Positions 4,790-6,247 of a DNA stretch of 6,247 bases are shown here, piece after piece; positions within the stretch are counted from its first letter, which is position 1, and every line of letters begins with the position of its first letter. A program made the translations under genes and the position numbers. The notes under the pieces are model-generated. The model saw only the letters and a program-made list of their open reading frames with translations, was not told where the DNA came from and ran no database searches. This stretch comes from JBEKEX01 sp050013615 (GTDB lineage Bacteria > Chloroflexota > Anaerolineae > Anaerolineales > Anaerolineaceae): contig JBEKEX010000157.1 in assembly GCA_050013615.1 (NCBI GenBank), forward strand, positions 1 through 6,247. Reading direction: 5' to 3'.

Positions 4790-6247
4790 TTACCGCAAAA
4801 AGGTCCTGACTTCGTCTATCAGGTCATCGCTGAGAAAATCGCCTTTTTGTATCAATGACTGAATATGACCTTCAAGACGTTGTTTCTCGTTTTGCGTGAG
4901 TTCTTTTGCCGTGAGGACGACAATTGGGATTTCAGCGGTTTCGGGATTCGATTGTAGTGCATCCATTACGGAGAATCCGTCGACCTCCGGCATCATAAGA
5001 TCCAGTATCATCAAGTTGGGCAATATCTTCTGAGCCAACTCAATTGCCTCTCGGCCATTTGTCGCTTCGTGGATTTCAAAGCTGCCCTGGGTTTGCAGAA
5101 TTCTGCGAATCAAACGCCGAACATCTGGGTTGTCATCGACTATGGCGATGCGCGGGAATTTATCAACTGCCACCTTGCTCAATGCAGCCAGCAGGCCATC
5201 TTCCGGGCTTTCTTGCATTTCGTTCGGGAGGATAATATCGTGCGACCAGCCTTCTCCCAGGATGTTCCGTTCGATAGGGGTTGTATGACCGGAGCAATTG
5301 ACGACGACCACATCATCAGGTTTGATGATGCCGGAGCGCACCATTTTTATCAAGCCGGCAAAAGCGACCGCCGCCGCCGGTTCGACCGAGATACCTTCCA
5401 TCTTGGCCAAAAAATGCATCGCGCGAAAGGCCTCTTCGTCAGAGACTGCTTCAAAAGTGCCGCCTGATCCGCCAGAGATTTTTTGCCTTAAAAGAGTGTA
5501 GGTACGGCCGGGATCCCCAGTGGCGAGCGTTGCGATCAGTGTTCGGGGTGATTTCACCGGAACAGCAGTTTCGTGATTGTTTTTCCAGGCTTGGACCATG
5601 GGCGCACAACCTTCGGTCTGGATGATGCCAATTTTGGGAGTGCGCCGGATAAAATCCATTTGTTTCAGTTCATTGAACCCCTTGATGACACCTATTGGCC
5701 CAATACCGCCACTCACAGATTGAATGTACCAATCTGGGGAACGCCACATGGCGCCCACTTTTTCATTATTTTCTGGCTGCGGGGGGCCGATCAATGCGGT
5801 CAACTGCTCGGCAATTTCAAAAGCGATGGTTTTCATGGATTCCACACCTGGGATACTGCGCGCACCAAGGTCAATGTAGATTCCACGCTGTTTTCCAAAT
5901 TCGGCAGCCACTTCACGGGCCTGGTCATAGGAGCCAGTGACCTTGATCACTTGGGTGCCATAGAGTGCCACTTCACGCATTTTTGCCGCGGGAACGAGAC
6001 TGGTCAGAAAAGCCCATAGCCTGATACCTGCGCGAGCCGCAAATGCCGAATAGGCGATGGCCACGTTACCGGTCGAGGCAATTACAAGTTCATTGATCCC
6101 TGCTTCTTTCAAAGCAGCAATCGTAATGGCAGCTTGCCGGTCCTTGAATGACGACGTTGGCCCCTGGCGTTCATCTTTGATAAAGATATTGGGGCAGCCC
6201 AGCATCATACCCAAATTTGCTGCACGTAAAAGCGGGCTTCCGCCTTC
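4790..6247 (-). CDS. Threonine-synthase-like PLP enzyme fused to a C-terminal response-regulator receiver domain, 5' end truncated by window
   Basis: Seen: one uninterrupted minus-strand frame of 485 visible codons ending at 4790. It enters from the right edge at EGGSPLL, which in threonine synthases lies tens of residues after the start, so the N-terminus is outside the window. Visible residues 1 to about 340 are a fold-type II PLP enzyme: SSFKDR with the PLP lysine at 35 (codon 6145-6143), ASTGN (57-61) for substrate carboxylate, a glycine-rich phosphate loop SGGIGPIG (179-186), and NCSGH (317-321) near the cofactor ring nitrogen. After a short linker, residues 366-485 are a full CheY-like receiver: D371-D372 pocket, phospho-Asp 416 in MILDLMMPEVDG, T in VVLTAKE, and K in LIQKGDF. 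Known: threonine synthase converts O-phosphohomoserine to threonine. The phosphate loop and NCSGH differ from canonical ThrC, so another reaction is possible. The gene is in an operon with the EamA exporter (4-base gap). Inference: phosphorylation may tune the enzyme. Confidence 0.9.
   Translation of the reverse strand, partial: EGGSPLLRAANLGMMLGCPNIFIKDERQGPTSSFKDRQAAITIAALKEAGINELVIASTGNVAIAYSAFAARAGIRLWAFLTSLVPAAKMREVALYGTQVIKVTGSYDQAREVAAEFGKQRGIYIDLGARSIPGVESMKTIAFEIAEQLTALIGPPQPENNEKVGAMWRSPDWYIQSVSGGIGPIGVIKGFNELKQMDFIRRTPKIGIIQTEGCAPMVQAWKNNHETAVPVKSPRTLIATLATGDPGRTYTLLRQKISGGSGGTFEAVSDEEAFRAMHFLAKMEGISVEPAAAVAFAGLIKMVRSGIIKPDDVVVVNCSGHTTPIERNILGEGWSHDIILPNEMQESPEDGLLAALSKVAVDKFPRIAIVDDNPDVRRLIRRILQTQGSFEIHEATNGREAIELAQKILPNLMILDLMMPEVDGFSVMDALQSNPETAEIPIVVLTAKELTQNEKQRLEGHIQSLIQKGDFLSDDLIDEVRTFLR

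Noticed and set aside
5044..6019. Several plus-strand frames opposite the PLP enzyme (5069-5467, 5573-6019 and others)
   Set aside because: Antisense to a gene with strong catalytic and receiver motifs; no supporting motif.
6212..6214. TTG at 6214-6212 as start of the PLP enzyme
   Set aside because: The frame stays open upstream to the edge and encodes EGGSPLL, a conserved threonine-synthase element, so the true start is outside the window.

Overview
The window looks like ordinary chromosome from an anaerobic, fermentative-type bacterium, possibly Chloroflexota (Anaerolineae). The clues are a DRTGG protein followed by a CBS/anti-sigma-type ATPase (a pair usually found beside [FeFe]-hydrogenase / NuoE-F genes), two receiver-domain proteins, and Shine-Dalgarno-type starts. 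The taxonomic guess is inference from gene style only. No mobile element, CRISPR array or phage gene was seen.

Layout. (1) 1-1211, minus strand: a two-gene operon, a small DRTGG-domain protein and then a CBS-pair + histidine-kinase-like ATPase protein that runs off the left edge. (2) 1212-1347: divergent intergenic region with candidate promoters in both directions. (3) 1348-2744, plus strand: histidyl-tRNA synthetase (hisS), followed 58 bases later by its substrate tRNA-His (anticodon GTG, genome-encoded G-1, C73, no encoded CCA). The tRNA appears to have its own extended -10 promoter, sitting inside a 7-bp inverted repeat. (4) 2745-3043: about 300 bases of AT-rich non-coding DNA with a perfect 12-bp hairpin, a second imperfect hairpin and a consensus -10 box. 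(5) 3044-3835, plus: an orphan OmpR/PhoB-type response regulator. (6) 3832-6247, minus: a 10-TM EamA/DMT-family exporter, preceded in the same operon (4-base gap) by a large gene whose N-terminal part is a threonine-synthase-like PLP enzyme and whose C-terminal 120 residues are a complete response-regulator receiver domain. That gene's start lies beyond the right edge.

How they may work together. The left operon probably belongs to a redox or hydrogenase regulatory set. The hisS/tRNA-His pair is a housekeeping module. The right operon joins an amino-acid-metabolism-type enzyme, fused to a phospho-acceptor domain, to a small-molecule exporter, with an orphan DNA-binding response regulator converging on it. 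The enzyme-receiver fusion is the most unusual item. It suggests, without proving it, that a PLP enzyme is controlled by a phosphorelay.
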